Origin: Candidatus Rifleibacteriota bacterium
GTDB lineage: Bacteria; Riflebacteria; Ozemobacteria; Ozemobacterales; Ozemobacteraceae
Direction: 5' to 3'
Length of the DNA: 9,228 nt
Assembly: GCA_017526725.1 (NCBI GenBank)
Contig: JAFXRA010000023.1
Location: forward strand, 1-9,228
In this document: in pieces, positions 8,401 through 9,228 of the stretch
Position numbering within the stretch: position 1 is the first letter of the stretch
Layout of the letters: every line of letters starts with the position of its first letter
Program-made: the position numbers and the translations under genes
Notes under the pieces: model-generated
What the model saw: only the letters and a program-made list of their open reading frames with translations
Databases searched by the model: none
Told to the model about the DNA's origin: nothing

Positions 8401-9228
8401 AAATAACGCTCACTTCGTGAGCTCCCCCCTCAGTCAGCCTTCGGCTGCCAGCTCCCCCATCAATAATGGGGGCGCATCTCCAATGGTGCCACAATTCAAT
8501 AATACAACTATTGAAACTCTAGCAGCATTGCAGATTATGCAGCAGGAAACAGCAGAATTGCATAAGCGCTTCTTAGAAGGTCAGGAAATGGCACAACGTG
8601 CATTATTAGCAGCTATTGGTGGTCAAGCAATACCACCGATGCCACCTATGGGCATACCTCAAGGAGCACAAGTTCCACTTGTTGAAAAACCTCCGATGCC
8701 ACCAATTCCACCAGTGCCAATGCCTCCTTTAGGCGTTCATGGTGTTCCACCTATTCCACCAATGCCTCCGATTCCTGTAGCAGGTCCAACTTTCTATCAA
8801 AGTAATGTACCACCGGTTCCAACAACAACACAAAAGAACTGCCCCCAAAGCGAAGCTGTTGGGGGAAGTGTCAGCCCCAAGGCTGACGAAAGGGGTCTTC
8901 ATTCTTCAGAATCTCAAAGACCCCCTCAGTCACTTCGTGCCAGCTCCCCCATCAATAATGGGGGCGCATCTAGTATAAAAGCTGATAAACTTAGAGACAC
9001 TCTCATCGATGTTGTAGCAGAAAAAACTGGTTACCCCAAAGAAATGCTGAACCTCGACATGGATATGGAAGCTGAACTTGGTATAGACTCTATTAAGAGA
9101 GTTGAAATAATGTCAGCTATTCAGGAAAGACTTCCAGATGCTCCGGTTGTTCAGCCAGACCAGTTAGGTAAGCTGAGAACTCTCAATCAGATACTCGAAG
9201 TGATTACACCTGCTACTTCATCAAACGC
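5453..9228 (+). CDS. pfaA: PfaA-type PUFA/secondary-lipid synthase (3' end cut off by the window edge)
   Basis: An iterative type I megasynthase that elongates acyl chains from malonyl units without oxygen. I translated 1258 codons with no stop. Domains in order: ketosynthase (about 7-455) with triad Cys208 (in DAACGSS), His343 (EAHGTGTG) and His383 (VKSQIGHTKAAAG), plus PfaA-like signatures NSFPGLLGN and LGEGIGM; acyltransferase (about 568-860) with GQGS (573-576), nucleophile Ser670 in GHSYGE and His774 in GAFHS, a malonyl-type pattern; a helix (1018-1059) with LHKRFLEGQE; a Pro/Met-rich linker (1060-1108); and one acyl carrier domain with phosphopantetheine Ser1213 in LGIDSIKRVE. PfaA proteins usually carry several tandem carrier domains and then a ketoreductase, expected beyond the edge. 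Two palindromic repeats are translated in frame (986-1009 and 1130-1173). The DAACGSS motif has Gly where DAACASS is usual. A non-PUFA lipid or polyketide product is possible, because the partner genes are not seen. Confidence 0.88.
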   Translation, partial: MKRTPKFEPLAIVGMSCLFPKAQSLQDYWANIKEKVDCISEVPETSWKAEDYYNPDKKCPDHVYTKNGGFLNPVDFNPAEWGIAPTDLDSIDTSQLLSLVVAKGALADAGYANKDFDRDNTSVILGLTGTLELVVPLGARLGHPYWKKAMIHAGIDEKIANEVMDSIGKCYVGWQENSFPGLLGNCAAGRIANRLDLHGTNCVVDAACGSSLAALNMAAMELWTGKADMAITGGIDTFNDIFMFMCFCKTPALSPTGHARPFSADNDGTILGEGIGMVVIKRLSDAERDGDRIYACINAVGTSSDGKGKAVYAPSVPGQVKALKRAYEESGIDPKDIGMIEAHGTGTGAGDRVEVEALKEVYGISETNRPWCALGSVKSQIGHTKAAAGSANIIKAAMALYNKIIPPTIKVSQPADSLKDENLPFYLPNQIRPWVSDEGKTRHAALSSMGFGGSNYHVILTEYKSEKAVYDWERNVELITLSGANASEIKAKLQGLKSAKEIRRFAAEARKAFKSTDKARLGFVIDASTDIEKIVTDISSKLDTCDNKDFTLPNGAAFSTLTETGKIGILFPGQGSQYPDMALNLMCTSPEAFNALVEADKEIGKLDETGNHLVDFIYPRPTYNEEKDAQNPEKLKATDIAQPSLGAVSIGMYNTLKDFGLEAAGFAGHSYGELVSLCAAGLFDSKALALISRKRGQLMGQGTGDRGGMIAVIAAREDVEKIMEEEKLDLVVANHNSNKQVVLSGKTSEIERAKDIFKAKKLRATVLNVAGAFHSKFVADAAKPFYEYLKEFKFGKMKYPVYANTTAEKYPTDKEEARKLLGNQLANQVRFVEIIKKMYDDGIRTFIEVGPGAVLSGLIKNILETNDYKVVTMDSSKGKNSSVVDFGKALAQLVAFGYKLNIEKWQNGAEWLEKNPISNKPKMNIPLVGANYKSKALLEHRAEIEKPPVRKLVDEKDVKVVTKVVTADPQKPLQSAIAGRTDTNNAHFVSSPLSQPSAASSPINNGGASPMVPQFNNTTIETLAALQIMQQETAELHKRFLEGQEMAQRALLAAIGGQAIPPMPPMGIPQGAQVPLVEKPPMPPIPPVPMPPLGVHGVPPIPPMPPIPVAGPTFYQSNVPPVPTTTQKNCPQSEAVGGSVSPKADERGLHSSESQRPPQSLRASSPINNGGASSIKADKLRDTLIDVVAEKTGYPKEMLNLDMDMEAELGIDSIKRVEIMSAIQERLPDAPVVQPDQLGKLRTLNQILEVITPATSSN
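8408..8479. repeat. Palindromic repeat insertion 1, in frame within pfaA
   Basis: These 72 GC-rich bases encode residues 986-1009 of the synthase, between the acyltransferase and the helix that precedes the Pro-rich linker. They consist of three hairpins: GCTCAC-TTC-GTGAGC (8408-8422), CAGCC-TTC-GGCTG (8435-8447) and CCCCCAT-CAATA-ATGGGGG (8454-8472). The last 33 bases (8447-8479) are identical to 8939-8971. The length is 24 codons. The pfaA frame is open, while the other two forward frames contain a stop (TGA or TAA). Composition is clearly unlike the surrounding gene. Confidence 0.85.
8630..8776 (+). repeat. Pro/Met-rich low-complexity linker coding region
   Basis: The bases encode residues 1060-1108, a run of PPMPP, PPIPP and PPVPMPP-like units, built from degenerate repeats of the type CCACCNATGCC. 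Pro-rich flexible linkers between the acyltransferase and the carrier domains are typical of PfaA-type synthases. The Met interspersion gives a distinctive pattern. The tract is bracketed by the two palindromic insertions. Confidence 0.75.
8840..8971. repeat. Palindromic repeat insertion 2 (composite), in frame within pfaA
   Basis: These 132 bases (44 codons, residues 1130-1173) lie between the Pro-rich linker and the first carrier domain and are nearly all hairpin: CCCCCAA/TTGGGGG (8842-8848, 8859-8865) enclosing AGC-GAA-GCT; GTCAGCC-CCAA-GGCTGAC (8870-8887); GGGGTCTT/AAGACCCC (8892-8899, 8917-8924) enclosing ATTCT-TC-AGAAT; CAC-TTC-GTG (8931-8939); and CCCCCAT-CAATA-ATGGGGG (8946-8964). The final 33 bases match insertion 1 exactly, in the same reading frame, giving ASSPINNGGAS in both. 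The pfaA frame stays open throughout. Confidence 0.85.

Noticed and set aside
8454..8472. CCCCCAT-CAATA-ATGGGGG hairpin as a transcription terminator
   Set aside because: No T tract follows, and the hairpin lies inside an open coding frame that continues into a functional-looking carrier domain.
8264..8494. Open frame on the minus strand across insertion 1
   Set aside because: It lies wholly inside the pfaA coding region, has no ribosome site or recognisable protein, and is partly produced by the palindromic repeat being open on both strands.
8408..8971. CRISPR-like array because of the repeated 33-bp core
   Set aside because: Only two copies, separated by about 460 bp of conserved synthase coding sequence rather than uniform spacers, and each is part of a larger hairpin block.

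Overview
The window looks like AT-rich bacterial DNA from a Gram-negative-type organism, probably an anaerobe or gut/environmental bacterium. The reasons are Sec-type signal peptides, a MoxR/BatD pair and a PUFA-synthase-type megasynthase. Shine-Dalgarno motifs (GGAG, GGAGG, AGGA) precede three of the five genes, which argues mildly against Bacteroidota. I cannot name the genus from the sequence.

Layout: 1-2063 is a minus-strand operon, a short BatD-like membrane protein with a GTG start followed by a MoxR AAA+ ATPase that runs off the left edge. A 136-bp divergent promoter region (2064-2199) separates it from a plus-strand pair: a secreted or periplasmic TPR protein (2200-4134) and, 14 bp later, a multi-pass membrane protein I do not recognise (4149-5039). 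These two are markedly more AT-rich than their neighbours. Next comes a 413-bp non-coding stretch (5040-5452) holding a nested, MITE-like inverted-repeat element and a separate hairpin-rich leader. From 5453 to the right edge lies the first 1258 codons of a PfaA-type polyunsaturated/secondary-lipid synthase: ketosynthase, malonyl-type acyltransferase, coiled helix, Pro/Met-rich linker and the first acyl carrier domain. The remaining domains and the likely pfaB/C/D partners would lie beyond 9228.

How the genes may work together: MoxR and BatD form an envelope chaperone/quality-control type module, and TPR proteins often accompany such modules, although here the TPR gene is divergent. PfaA would build long acyl chains for membrane lipids without oxygen.

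The most striking observation is inside pfaA. Two GC-rich palindromic repeat insertions, 72 and 132 bp, share an identical 33-bp core and sit exactly at interdomain linkers. Both are whole-codon in length, stop-free in the pfaA frame and add 24 and 44 residues. This looks like a mobile palindromic repeat that has been domesticated as, or tolerated as, protein linker sequence.
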